Positions 53,599 through 64,000 of a DNA stretch of 64,000 nucleotides are shown here, piece by piece; position 1 is the stretch's first letter; the number at the start of each line of letters is the position of its first letter. The stretch spans positions 319,162,361 to 319,226,360 of the forward strand of contig JASDDO010000006.1 of NCBI GenBank assembly GCA_030015575.1. The letters run 5' to 3'. Position numbers and translations under genes: made by a program. The stretch comes from Agapanthus africanus. Its lineage: Eukaryota; Streptophyta; Magnoliopsida; Asparagales; Amaryllidaceae. The notes under the pieces are model-generated. The model made no database searches. It was not told the origin of the DNA and saw nothing but the letters and a program-made list of their open reading frames with translations.

Positions 53599-54010
53599 CA
53601 CTCCTATAAAAGAAGATCGACAGCAATCAGCAACCCTTAAAAGTTCTGTTATACAATTTAAAAAGAGCAAAGCTCCATTAATGAATCAAGAAATTATAAA
53701 TGAAAATCATTCGGAGAGCAAAGCTCTATTAATGGAACCCTAACAGGGTTCTCCTTAATCCTCTCTAGACCCCTTTAGAGCAAAGCTCTGCTAAATGAAA
53801 CCCTAAATGGGTCTTCTTTAGATCAGGAATCTATTGAGAGCAAGGCTCTGTCAATGAAAATTAATCTAATTTAATTTAATTCAACTTAAAATTTTCACCG
53901 AAAAGTTTTTAGAGTCTAACTCTTGGAGTTCTTGAAAATAAAGAGCAGGGCTCTGAGTTCTGAAAGTAAAATTTTGGAGATGATAATCATCTGTTGAGGA
54001 CCAAAGGTCC

Positions 54011-54018
54011 TATTTATA
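54011..54018 (-). promoter_or_regulatory. TATA box for the antisense ORF of Tat-D
   Basis: CCTATAAATAGG on the minus strand, about 410 bases before the ATG. Tat-C has the same box at 63298-63305. Spacing allows a leader with an intron ending before the ATG. Confidence 0.5.
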
Positions 54019-54108
54019 GGCATCAAATGACCTTTCAACTTCCAAAAGTTGCCGCAACGGTTGGAATTCTACCACCGTTGCGCTCGCGTTTGGGGCCACG
54101 TAAGCGCA

Positions 54109-54124
54109 ACGGTGGGGGGGCATT
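54109..54124 (+). other. Polypurine tract of Tat-D
   Basis: ACGGTGGGGGGGCATT before the LTR start TGTTTATCC. Confidence 0.75.
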
Positions 54125-56789
54125 TGTTTATCCCAATCAGAGCAAAGCTCTGCTTTGAAAATTTAAACTTTAATAAATGAAGCAACGCTTCAGATCCTCT
54201 GCGCTGCGCGCAACGCGCCACGTGTCAGGTGTTGATGCGTCAGCACAGCGCCCAAGGCAGTGCGCCCAATCAGAGCAAACCTCTATCTAAAACAAAATTA
54301 AAGGAAGCAACGTTTCAGTTGCGCAAGCACTGCGCTGCGCGACACGTGTCAGCGCAGATGCGCTAGCGCAGTTGCGCTGCGCTTTGCGCTGCGCGACACG
54401 TGTCAGCATAGATGCGCGAGCGCAGATGCGCTAGCGCAGTTGCGCTACGCTGTGCGCTGCTTGACACGTGTTATGCGCTGGGGCGTTTGCGCCAAACAGA
54501 ATTAAGATTTTAAAGAAATCTTTCTGTTCTTATTAAAACAAGAAGATTTTCTTCTGTAAAACAGAAGCCCTTGGATCAAAGATCCAACGGTGGGAAAAAT
54601 TCTCCAAATCACTCAGAGAAAGATCTCTTTAACTAATTTATGTGCACTATAAAAAGGACCCTAGACCTCAATTCAAAGGAATCAACATTTTGTGAGAAAT
54701 CAAAAATTTCAAACAGAGAGAACTCTGAAGAAATTTCAAGAAGAAGAAAAAGGTAAAAGACCTTTTAGATAGAAGAATTTCTTCTAATAGATCAATGATC
54801 TTTAATAAAAAAACAAAATAAAAATAGTGCTTTGCGCTTATGAACCATTGGTTCTTTGGGATCAAGAAAAAACAAGAGAAACTTGTTTTCTTTGATCTAA
54901 ATTAGATCAAGAAAACAAAAAGTGCTTTGCACTTCTTTTATGAACCTTTGGTTCTGGAATCTAAAAGATTCTCAAGTTAATAGTGCCTTGCACTTGTAAA
55001 TCTGTACTGTTGCGCTGTTGGGTTGGCGCAAGCCACTAGAGAGCGCCACGTGTCAGCATCTGAACCAATTGCGCTATACGCTTTAAGATAGAGCTTTGCT
55101 CTCTAAGATTGGCGCAACTCACCAGAGCGCGCTACGTGTCAACAGCGCTAGCGCAGCGCACTGCGCTTGCATGACACGTATCATCACCACAAGCGCTTGC
55201 GCTCTTTGATTGGCACAAAGCGCCTGAAAAATGCAATGCATTTCGTATTCTAAAGGGCCAGGCCCAAGTCAAAAAGACCTAACAGGCCAAAATAAATTGC
55301 AAAGCAATAAAAGGGGCAGAGCCCAAATAAAATTGATGCTCTGCATCATTTATAAAGGGCAGAGCCCAAGTAAAATTGGTGCTCTGCATCATTTATAAAA
55401 TGAGCAGAGCCCAAAACAAATTGATGCTCTGCATCCTTTATGGACAGAGCCCAAATAAAAACAAATAAAGGTGTTGAACTTTTTTCAACTGGACTTAGCC
55501 CAATCATGGCCGTAAGTCCTCAAATTAAATTGACTGAGCAAGACTGCTCTCCTAAATCAATTTACATCCGGTTCAAGGGTACATCTCTGAACTCCTCTGA
55601 CACCTATCGTTGTAATCCTTCAACGACGTCAGAGAGGCGACGGGTCCCGACAATCATACATCAACATGGACTGTGGGGTCCTTAAACTCATGGACTCATG
55701 CGTCCTTAAACTAAAACACGGACTGACCCGCGGACTTATGCGTCCTTAAACTAAAACACGGACTGTGGGGTCCTTAAACTCGCGGACTTATGCGTCCTTA
55801 AACTAATACACGGACTGTGGGGTCCTTAAACCCACGGACTTATGCGTCCTTAAACTACCTATGGACCACCATGTCCCTAAACTAGAATATGGACCACCAC
55901 GTCTCTAAACTGGAATATGGACCGCAATGTCCTTAAACTACCAATGGACCGCAATGTCCCTAAACTACCTATGGACCACTACGTCCCTAAACTGGAACAA
56001 TAGAGCTCCCAAATGCTCTTTTGTCGGATCTAAACGATCCCGTTTAAGTTGATTCTAGCCTCAAATATGGCTAATGTATCCTTAAACATTCAAACAGACT
56101 TTAGTCCCAAATTGGACTATAAGACCCCCAATCAACTTTGGTTCAAGGGTACATCTCCGAATTCCTCTGACATATGTCGTTGTAATCCTTCAACGTCGTC
56201 AGAGAGGTGACGGGTCCCGACGGCCATATATTAAATGGACCATTACGTCCTTAAACTGGAAATGGATCTAGACATCCCGTTAAGTTGATCTTAGTCTCAA
56301 ATCAGACTAACGTATCTTTAACGAACGTTTAAGTTGATCTTAGCCTCAAATGCGGCTAACGTATCCTTAAACTAAAAACACCAAACCCAAATCTAAGTAA
56401 ATACGGATTTGGACTAATCCACGTCCTACGGGCGACGGCATTACCCAGTCTCCGTATACAATCCACGGGCAACCACAAACAAAACAAACACCCACGACAC
56501 GAAGTGAAATTCTGGAGAAGGAGAAAGTTGTTACCGCGATGCGGTAGCGTAATTAACTGCAGGGGCTTGCTCCTGCAGGGAAGAGCGTCCCCACAATCAA
56601 AAACCCCTCAAGCGAGGGGGAATCTGACGAAGTCTGCTACATCGGCCGCATCCGTCTAAACCTTCGATACACGGTGCCATAAATCAACTTGGCATCTTCG
56701 GAGAGGTGGACGGAGAAAACCATATAGCATCTGCCCCGAACCTCAGGCATAGACGTCCTCGCGTCGCGGCCGCCGTTCGGAGGGGAACA
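54125..56789 (+). repeat. 3' LTR of Tat-D
   Basis: 2665 bases, ends GGGGAACA, followed by CCGCT and then Tat-C gag. Lacks one repeat unit relative to the 5' copy near 55725. Confidence 0.95.
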
Positions 56790-56794
56790 CCGCT
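56790..56794 (+). other. Target-site duplication, right (CCGCT)
   Basis: Same five bases as 26544-26548. Confidence 0.95.
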
Positions 56795-58624
56795 CACCCG
56801 ATCCGTGACAAAAGCCCAGGAGCAACAACAGAAGCTTCAGGAAATGATGACTGCAATGGCCGCACTTACCGGGCCAAAAGAAAGCCCGGAGGCATCATCA
56901 GAGCAGCGTCACGAACAAGAAACCGATACTGACTTCTTACGCAGAGTCCTCGAATAGAAGGACAAAGAAGCCGCAGAGCAAGCGGCTAAAATAAAACAAA
57001 TGACGCTTCTCTTCCAAAACATGGTAGGAATGATGTTACAGCCGGACCCTCCAGCTGAAAACCCTCCGATCATTATGGAAGACGACAGAGGGGAGACATC
57101 TAATCCTCCTCCGGCTCTTTCAGCAGCCAAGGAGGAAACCATTTCCAAGGCCGCACTGGATGACTATATAGCTCAGCAAATATGAGTCCACCAGGCAAAT
57201 GAAGCGGCTGGTTAAGTTGTCAAAACGGGGCGACCATATCCGAGCTGGTATGATCAGATCAAATACCCGCCGGGCTACACGATCCCAAAATTCCATGTCT
57301 ATAAGGGGACGGGCAATCCCCATCAACATGTTGCCCAGTTCAGGGCTCTTTGTGGCAACACCGGCGGTGATGATAAGCTCTTGCTTCGCTAATTCGTCGG
57401 CAGTTTGTCGGAGACGGCGTTTGAATGGTACTCCGAGCTTCCGAACGACTCCGTCAAAACCTTCGCTGAAATGGAGTTGTTGTTTACCCAGCGTTTCGCA
57501 AGCGCCGGCGAGCGTACTCCAATAACAGCACTGATTAATGCCAGGGTAAGGCCAGGCGAAACGTGGGTTCAATACGCAATACGGTGGCAAAACTTATGGT
57601 CGAAGTGCGAACAACGCATCGAAGAAGCACCTGCGGTGGGCATGTTCGTGGGCACCCTAGACCCTCATGCAACTATTTCACAATTCATGATGCTCTTTAA
57701 ACCGACTACGTTCCAGGCTTTAATTGATAAGCTAGCCCAGATGGATCAAATGGGTCACAGACCGTCTCCTCCGAAGCCGGAACCCCGAAACGACAAGGGT
57801 AAAGAGAAGGCGACCTTCGTTGCGAACACCCGACAGCAGCCCAGTGCCCCAAAGTTAGCGGATCAACTGGAAGAGAGACGGTGGTATTATAATGAGAAAA
57901 TGAAGCGCCCTTACTCATTCCCGCGGGATAAAACGAAGAGGCTGTTTGAGCTGGCGATGCGCAATAGGCTTATCTATCTCCTGAATCCAAGGAGACCACC
58001 GCAACCCAGCGAGGTGAATAATCCCAATTATTGCCCTTACTACCAAACGGTAAGTCACCCGATCGAGGATTGCTTCGTCTTTAAGGGATGGATCGAGGAT
58101 CAGTACCTACAAGGCAAGTTTGCGCTGTCTGAAAAGTAGAAAGTAAACCCACCACAGCCGCACACTCCAAATACGACGGGCACACCGGGGGCAACTTGTT
58201 CTTTTGTTGAAGAAGCTCCACGGGAGGTGGCCCTTTCGGCCAAAACCAAAAAGATGCTGAAAGATCTCCAGACATGCCCGGCAATCAGGTGAAAAAATCT
58301 ACTGGAACCCGAGGTCATCGAAGGGATGCTAAAGCCGCACCCAACTCCAAATATCAGTGGTGATAGCCAAAGCTCGCACACCCAGCCGTCGAAATCTTCG
58401 AAAAAGAAGAAGAGATCCAAAAAGCCCGTGAACCCTGGCGACAAGCGCACGGACCTGCAAAAACAAATCGACGCACTGGAAGAGTATAACCAGAAGGCGC
58501 GGACTCCAATCACGCTCCAAGAATTCCTTGGCTACGTCCTTGAAGACGGAGATGATGGAGAAGAATCCGGCGAGTCTTGTGAAAACCTGAAAGTGCGCAA
58601 CCTCGTTAGAAAAAAAAAAGAATA
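56795..58624 (+). pseudogene. gag of Tat-C, part 2, joined to 3' non-coding sequence
   Basis: Continues RSVTKAQEQQQKLQEMM from part 1. Capsid-like core intact in sequence (WYSELPNDSVKTFAEM, 57420-57480). Knuckle reads CPYYQTVSHPIEDC: the usual first His is Tyr. Stops near 56956, 57183, 57214, 57390, 58137 and 58290. At about 58565-58577 the gag sequence passes into GGCGAGTCTTGTGAAAACC. That is the 3' region equivalent of 49608-49625 in Tat-D, so everything between is deleted. Confidence 0.88.
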
Positions 58625-58770
58625 AAAAGAATAAAAAAAAGAAGAAGACGGTATGTCCATAAGCAAAATGAGCACGGATGAAAACCCGAAAGGGCACCGT
58701 GAGTAAAAACAGCAGGGCTACCGGCGAGTGTTTGTGAAAACCCGAAAGGGTGCAACCTCGTTAAAAGACA

Positions 58771-58985
58771 CTTACAGGATCCTCTCGACCTTGTAAGGAG
58801 AAACCACCTGTGTGGGATCCTTACGACTCACAAGGGAGCAACACACTTAGGGATCCTCACGATTCCTAAGGAGAAATTACACTTGCGAGATCCTCACGAC
58901 TAGTAAGGAGAACTCTCTTATGGGACCCTCACGGCTCATAAGATTTGAAAGTCTTAAGTTACAGAGACCTGAACCTGTTCTTAAG
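58771..58985 (+). repeat. Hairpin cluster 1 of Tat-C
   Basis: Same five-hairpin design as Tat-D 49812; last small hairpin CTTATGGG/CTCATAAG ends 58942, then CTTAAG..ACAG with CTGT..CTTAAG. Confidence 0.8.
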
Positions 58986-59121
58986 CAACCCCCACAACCT
59001 TCGATATTGCCCTACAAGTGGCTCAATACTGACCCTTGTATACAATCCACGGGCGCGAATAAACATTTCCCTAACAAAGTCCCGTCCGTGACTGGGGATA
59101 TGTCCATATGGTGAACAACCA

Positions 59122-59335
59122 TTGTAAGTCCTCTCGACGTATAAGGAGAAAATCCTTTTGTAAGATCCTTACGACTTACAGAGGAACATGCACTTAGGAA
59201 TCCCCACGATTCCTAAGGAGAAAACACACCTACGAGATCCTCACGACTTGTAGGGAGAAATACCTTTGTGAGACCCTTACGGCTCATGAAGTCAAAAGCC
59301 TTAGTCGACAGGATCCTAACCCTGTTTACTAAGCC
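59122..59335 (+). repeat. Hairpin cluster 2 of Tat-C
   Basis: Counterpart of Tat-D 50164. Includes CTTAGGAAT/ATTCCTAAG and CCTACGAG/CTTGTAGG (one G-U pair as RNA). Confidence 0.75.
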
Positions 59336-59564
59336 ACCTTTGTTCAACATTGACAGAGGCAAATGATGATTCGCTCCTGGAAACATCCCAGTTGTAGCGG
59401 TGCTGATGCCTAAAACGGTATCAAATTCCAAGTCCTTTCATGGCAAATGATGATTTGCTCCTGGCAATATTCCAGTTGTAGCGATGCTGATGCTAAGATT
59501 GGCGTCAGATTCCAAGTTCCATACCCGCGATAAAAAAAAAATCAGCGAGTTAAAAATGCATATG

Positions 59565-59790
59565 CAATAGCCGAAATGATTGGGCAACTCGCAATAAAAA
59601 GCAGCGAGTAAAAGAAAAAAAAGCCGAAATGATTGGGCAACTCGCAATAAAAAGCAGCGAGTAAAATAAAAAAAAAAACAGCCGAAATGATTGGGCAACT
59701 CGCAATAAAAAGCAGCGAATAAAAAGAAAAATAGCCGAAATGATTGGGCACCGCGAAAAATAGCCGAAATGATTGGGCAATCGCGACCTT
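59565..59790 (+). repeat. CCGAAATGATTGGGCA repeats of Tat-C
   Basis: Three near-identical units of about 55-60 bases with ACTCGC/GCGAGT arms plus two shorter ones; A-rich spacers. Confidence 0.85.
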
Positions 59791-60239
59791 CACGATATAA
59801 AAGCTGAAATGATAGAGCATCACGGAAATAAAATAATAACATAAAAAAAATGAATGAAACTTTGGCCCTACAGGTGAGATCACATTGATCCCTGTATACA
59901 ATCCAGGGGCACAAACAAAGAGGGAACCATATCTTTCCAACAGGCTCCACCAGAAAGCGAAGCCAAATCTCGACGGTTCATAAACAACCCAGAAACAACC
60001 TCGACATTTGTCGCAATATTGCAGACATAATGTCAACAGATGAAGCAAAAAGAGATCCCTAGCTTCAGGGTCTCGACGTCGATATCGACAACTTAGAGAT
60101 CACCAACGGCGTTTCTCCTCACTCCGACCGGATGCAGACATGACGTCAACAACCGACCTCAGAGTCGCAACGAAACGGAGCCACGGCATAGTCCCTAGTT
60201 CCAAATCTTAACGGCAATATCTACAGCCTAAGAATCAGC

Positions 60240-61330
60240 AACGACGTTCCTTCACAATCCAGCAGGATGCAGATGCAACGTCAACGAAAGACCTCACGGT
60301 CAAAACAAGGCGGAGTGACGGCAAAATCTCAACTCCATCTCAGCATTCGTCTCGTTAGAGCAGACGCAATGTGAACAACGGCGTTCCTTCGTAATCCAAC
60401 AGGATGCAGATGCAACGTCAATGAAAGACCTCACGGTCAAAACAAAGCGGAGTGACGGCAAAATCCTAACTCCACCTCAGCATTCGTCTTGTTACAGCAG
60501 ACGCAATGTCAACAACGGCGTTCCTTCGCACTCTAGCAGGATGTAAATACAACGTCAACAAAAGACCCCATGGTCAGCAAAGCGGAGTGACGGCAAAATC
60601 CTAGCTCCACCTCAGCGTTTGTCTAGATATAGTAGACGCAACGCCAAAAGCAAATGAAGCAAAGGCCAAATTCCTAGCTTCAGGGTCTTGATGGCAAGTC
60701 ATATAAAGCCTGAAAGACAATCGGAGATCATCTCGCACCAGTGCGGAGTGGTCACCACCTCGACGTTCGTCTCGACACAGCAGACGCAACGCCAAAGCAA
60801 ATGAAGCAAAGGCCAAATTCCTAGCTTCAGGGTCTTGACGGCAACTCATATAAAGCCTGAAAGACAATCGAAGATCATCTCGCATCAGCGCGGAGTGGTC
60901 ACCACCTCGACGATCGTCTCGATACAGCAGATGAGATGTCACCCCAGCGTTCTTCCCCCAGCAGGATTCGGACGCGCCAAAGCAAATGAAGCAAAGGCCA
61001 AATTCCTAGCTTCAGGGTCTTGACGGCAAGTCATATAAAGCCTGAAAGACAATCGGAGATCATCTCGCACCAGTACAGAATGGTCAACACCTCGACGTTC
61101 GTCTCGACACAGCAGACGCAACATCACCAAAGGAGCCACGGCAAAATCCCTAGTTCCAAACCTCGACGGTTCACCAGCAACCTAGAGACAACCACGACAT
61201 TCGTCTTGATACAATAGACGCAATGCCAGCAAACGAAGCAAATGCCAAATTCCTAGCTTCAGGGTCTTAACGGCAAGTCATATAAAGCCCGAAAGACTAT
61301 CGGAGATCATCCCACACCAGCGCGGAGTGT
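60240..61330 (+). repeat. Degenerate tandem array of Tat-C 3' region
   Basis: Two unit types. CGTTCCTTCG..GCAGGATGCAGATGCAACGT recurs at 60245, 60382 and 60519 (137-base period). GCAAAGGCCAAATTCCTAGC recurs near 60658, 60806, 60990 and 61240. Unrelated to the 131-bp array in the same place of Tat-D. Confidence 0.8.
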
Positions 61331-61854
61331 TTATGACTAATCGGGGCTCTCCAAAATGAGCCTAACCTCAAGTAAAAAGCGGCATGGCAAAATTCCTAAC
61401 GCTTGCTCTTCCAACGGTCAAACTGCCTAGGAGGATTGCTTGAAGACATCTTGTCCAGCCCCTGAAGGGATCAGAGACACGACAGTCGCAAGGCTACTCG
61501 AACAGCAAGATCGCCTATCGAGGAATACATCAGCCAACGCGACGGTACGACGGACAAAACCCTAAGTACCACAGACCCTAACGGACTTTTGTCGTAAAGA
61601 GCAGAGGTTAACTGTGATGTTAGGATATTCTTGCGAGAACTGCTCGATTCGTCTCGACTCGTGAGGAAATTAGTGTCTTTGCGAGAACTTCTCGATTCTT
61701 CTCGACTAATGAGGAAAAGCCTTAGGCAGCGGGGATTAAAAAAACCTGTTTCCTAAGCACTGGGGTCCTACAAGTCGGTCCAAAACGGACTCTTGCATAC
61801 TATTCACGGACCACACTCTCCAAAGTCGAATCTCGACAAGGAGGGAAACAACCG

Positions 61855-62065
61855 CTTACGGGTTCTCTCGACTCGTAAGAGGGAAAATTCTCTTATAAGA
61901 TCCTTACGACTTATAAGAGAAAACGCACTTAGGAGTCCTCACGACCCCTAAGGAGAAAATACACCTACGAGATCCTCTCGACTCGTAGGGAGAAAAGTCT
62001 TTATGAGACCCTCACGGCTCATAAAGTTGAAAGCCTTAGGTAGCAGATCTGAACCTGCTTCCTAA
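61855..62065 (+). repeat. Hairpin cluster 3 of Tat-C
   Basis: CTCTTATAAG (61890-61899) with CTTATAAGAG (61910-61919); CTTTATGAG (61999-62007) with CTCATAAAG (62018-62026). Counterparts in Tat-D have other, matched bases. Confidence 0.85.
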
Positions 62066-62251
62066 GCCATTACTACTCCCCAAAGTATTCAAGACAAGAT
62101 GTGCTATATCACCTACAGGCTACGCTTACTTAAGGAATATGCCAATAACAAAGCAGAAAATAAAAGGAAAGGGGCAAAAGATTTGTCATTCATACTCGGA
62201 AAATTTTTACATCAATAAAGACAATAAACAAAAGCAGCATTATCGAGATGA

Positions 62252-62758
62252 TTACAATGGCAAAACCTCAAATCCAGGACATGGATTAAGGAACTCAAAA
62301 GTGACCTTGTCTAGAACTTTCCAAGCCTGGCGAACCATCCTGGTGTGCTTTCATTCGTGAGCACGAGCGTCGGGATCCCCACTGATGTCCTCCACCCTCC
62401 GATAGGCAGCAAGAATGGCGAACTGTTGAAAGGCCTGGTGCAAGAGATCGACAAGATTGTCTCGCCGTCTCTTCGAGATTAGGTTCATCAGGTACACCGA
62501 GTGCACCTTATCCTCGGCGATGTCCAATGCCCCAAGTGGCACACCAGTACAGAACAAGGGAAGTGCTTCCCAGATTGCTCCCACGATAAGCTTCAAGAGA
62601 GGGGAACGTCGGGGAAGCAGTTGGCCATTATATGCGTCAAAACGACTCATAATCTCGGCACACTCGGCGTTGGTAAATTCTCGGTCCTGAGAACGGCCGA
62701 GTCGGCGAATGTCTCCATAAGAGATGATCTCATCAAGGTCATACATGTGGGCGTCCAT
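62252..62758 (-). pseudogene. Antisense ORF of Tat-C
   Basis: Starts MDAHMYDLDEI at 62758, preceded by TTCTTTTGCAG|GAGTA, a good 3' splice site. About 85% or more like the Tat-D protein by eye. One TGA near 62357 (Tat-D has Arg) interrupts the last 33 residues. Same place and orientation: inside the PPT, antisense. The conserved core up to DARAHE is open. Confidence 0.7.
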
Positions 62759-63297
62759 TACTCCTGCAAAAGAAAATCAATAAAATCAACAGACAGACTG
62801 GTTACGCAATTTCTGATTTAAGACATGCACAGAAAGTTAAACTCGATAGCATTGCTCTACAAACAGGAGTGACACCTGTCAAAGTCAATTATGAAGGAAA
62901 GTTAAAGAAGGCCCCCGAGAACATTGAGAGCTCTGCTCTAAAAAGATGATATAATTCATCAAAAATAAAATTCCATCTTAAATCTTCAAGATCCATGAAA
63001 AAAGGAGCAAAGCCCCATTAATGAATTAAGAAATTATAAATAAGATTCTTTTAGAGAGTAAAAGCTCTACTTATGAAACCCCAAAGGGGTTTTCCTTTGG
63101 ATCAGAAGATCTATGAGAGCAAGGCTCTGTTGGTTAAGATTAATTTAAATTAATTTAAGTTAATTTTTACCTAAAGTTTTTCTAAAAGTTCTAACTTTGA
63201 AAATGAGAGCAAGGCTCTGAAGTTCTTGAAAACGAGAACAAGGCTCTGAAAGTATAAATCTTGAAGATGATAAATATCTGAGGAGGACCAAGGGTCC

Positions 63298-63305
63298 TAT
63301 TTATA
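63298..63305 (-). promoter_or_regulatory. TATA box for the antisense ORF of Tat-C
   Basis: CCTATAAATAGG on the minus strand, matching Tat-D 54011. Confidence 0.5.
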
Positions 63306-63393
63306 GGCGCTTAAGTGTCCCTTCAACTCCTGAGTTGATCTGACGGTTGGGATCTTGCCATCGCTACACTCACATGTGCGCCACGTGAGCGCA

Positions 63394-63409
63394 ACGGTAG
63401 GGGGGCATT
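63394..63409 (+). other. Polypurine tract of Tat-C
   Basis: ACGGTAGGGGGGCATT before TGTTCCCCC. Confidence 0.75.
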
Positions 63410-64000
63410 TGTTCCCCCAATCAGAGCAAAGCTCTGTTTGAATTTCAAAATTTCAAAAATTGAAGCAACGCTTCAGATTCCTTATGCTGCGCGCAACGCG
63501 CCACGTGTCAAAAGCAGACACGCCAACGCTGCGCCCAAGACAGCGCACCCAATCAGAGCAAGGCTCTGCTTTAAAATAAAAATAAAGAAAGCAACGCTTC
63601 AGATGACTTGCGCTCTGCGCTGCGCGACACGTGTCAGCGCAGTTGCGCTGCGCTCTGCGCTGCGCGACACGTGTCAAGCGCTGGTGCGCTTGCGCCAACT
63701 GTGCCAGAATTTAAATAATAAAATTTTGGAAAGATCTTTCTAATCTTATTAAAACAAGAAGATTATCTTCTGTAAAACAGAAACCATAGGATCAAAGATC
63801 CAGCGGTGGGGAAATATCCTTGAATCAATCAGAGAAAGATCTCTTTAACTGATTTAACAAATCAATTGGCCATATATAAAGGCCCCTAGACTCCAAGTCT
63901 AAAACACAGAGAGCTCTTCTAAAAAAAAAAGCTTTGAGAAGAATTCAAAGAGAAAGAAAAAAGGTAAACCTTTGAATAAAAGAAGAATTTCTTCTAAAAA
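63410..64000 (+). repeat. 3' LTR of Tat-C (continues past the window)
   Basis: Follows 23016-23620 closely: same hairpins, CACGTGTC motifs, and TATATAAA at about 63873. Confidence 0.92.

Larger units (their letters stand above)
47497..56789 (+). mobile_element. Tat-D (inner element), right part
   Basis: Resumes pol after the CGAAC duplication. Contains the second RNase H, integrase, a 3.7-kb structured 3' region, the antisense ORF, PPT and 3' LTR. Confidence 0.93.
56790..64000 (+). mobile_element. Tat-C (outer element), right part
   Basis: Rest of gag, then directly the 3' non-coding region, antisense ORF, PPT and 3' LTR. Protease, RT, both RNases H and integrase are all missing, so Tat-C resembles gag-only (TR-GAG-type) non-autonomous elements. 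The window ends inside its 3' LTR. Confidence 0.9.

Overview
The window looks like intergenic DNA from a large angiosperm genome. It consists almost entirely of nested LTR retrotransposons, with no recognisable host gene, tRNA, rRNA or CRISPR array. I label the elements Tat-A, Tat-B, Tat-C, Tat-D and Copia-E. The four Tat labels are Ty3/gypsy elements. Tat-B and Tat-D carry two RNase H domains, which marks the plant Tat/Ogre lineage; Tat-A and Tat-C are related to Tat-D.

Layout. 1-6888: Tat-A, an LTR already in progress at the window start, a primer-binding site and a gag-protease remnant that stops abruptly. 6889-8740: the 3' part of a Del/Tekay-like LTR with two small tandem repeats. 8736-18656: Tat-B on the minus strand, with both LTRs, PBS, PPT, a damaged pol and two plus-strand (antisense) genes. 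18657-20409: probable non-coding host DNA with two MITE-like elements. 20410-23015: the 5' part of a Del/Tekay-like LTR. 23016-64000+: Tat-C, interrupted in gag by Tat-D (26549-56789, target duplication CCGCT). Tat-D is itself interrupted in pol by Copia-E (36864-47496, target duplication CGAAC). This is a three-level nest with exact joints.

How the parts relate. Tat-A, Tat-C and Tat-D are one family with the same LTR end (..GGGGAACA) and the same PBS. They share a long gag with repeated SVFxRL motifs and CX2HX4HX4C knuckles. All are littered with in-frame stops, many of which look like cytosine deamination. Tat-C has lost all of pol and keeps gag, the 3' region and an antisense ORF. Tat-D keeps remnants of every pol domain. 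Copia-E is almost complete but has a frameshift, a stop and a YVDG reverse-transcriptase motif.

Two features deserve most attention. (1) The LTRs and 3' regions of the Tat-A/C/D family are packed with short inverted repeats. Arm sequences vary while pairing is kept, including matched changes between corresponding hairpins of Tat-C and Tat-D. (2) An antisense ORF between integrase and the 3' LTR is recognisably homologous in the distant Tat-B and Tat-C/D families. It has its own upstream TATA box in each. Tat-B carries a second antisense ORF with possible introns, and its two antisense genes share a 3' sequence motif.
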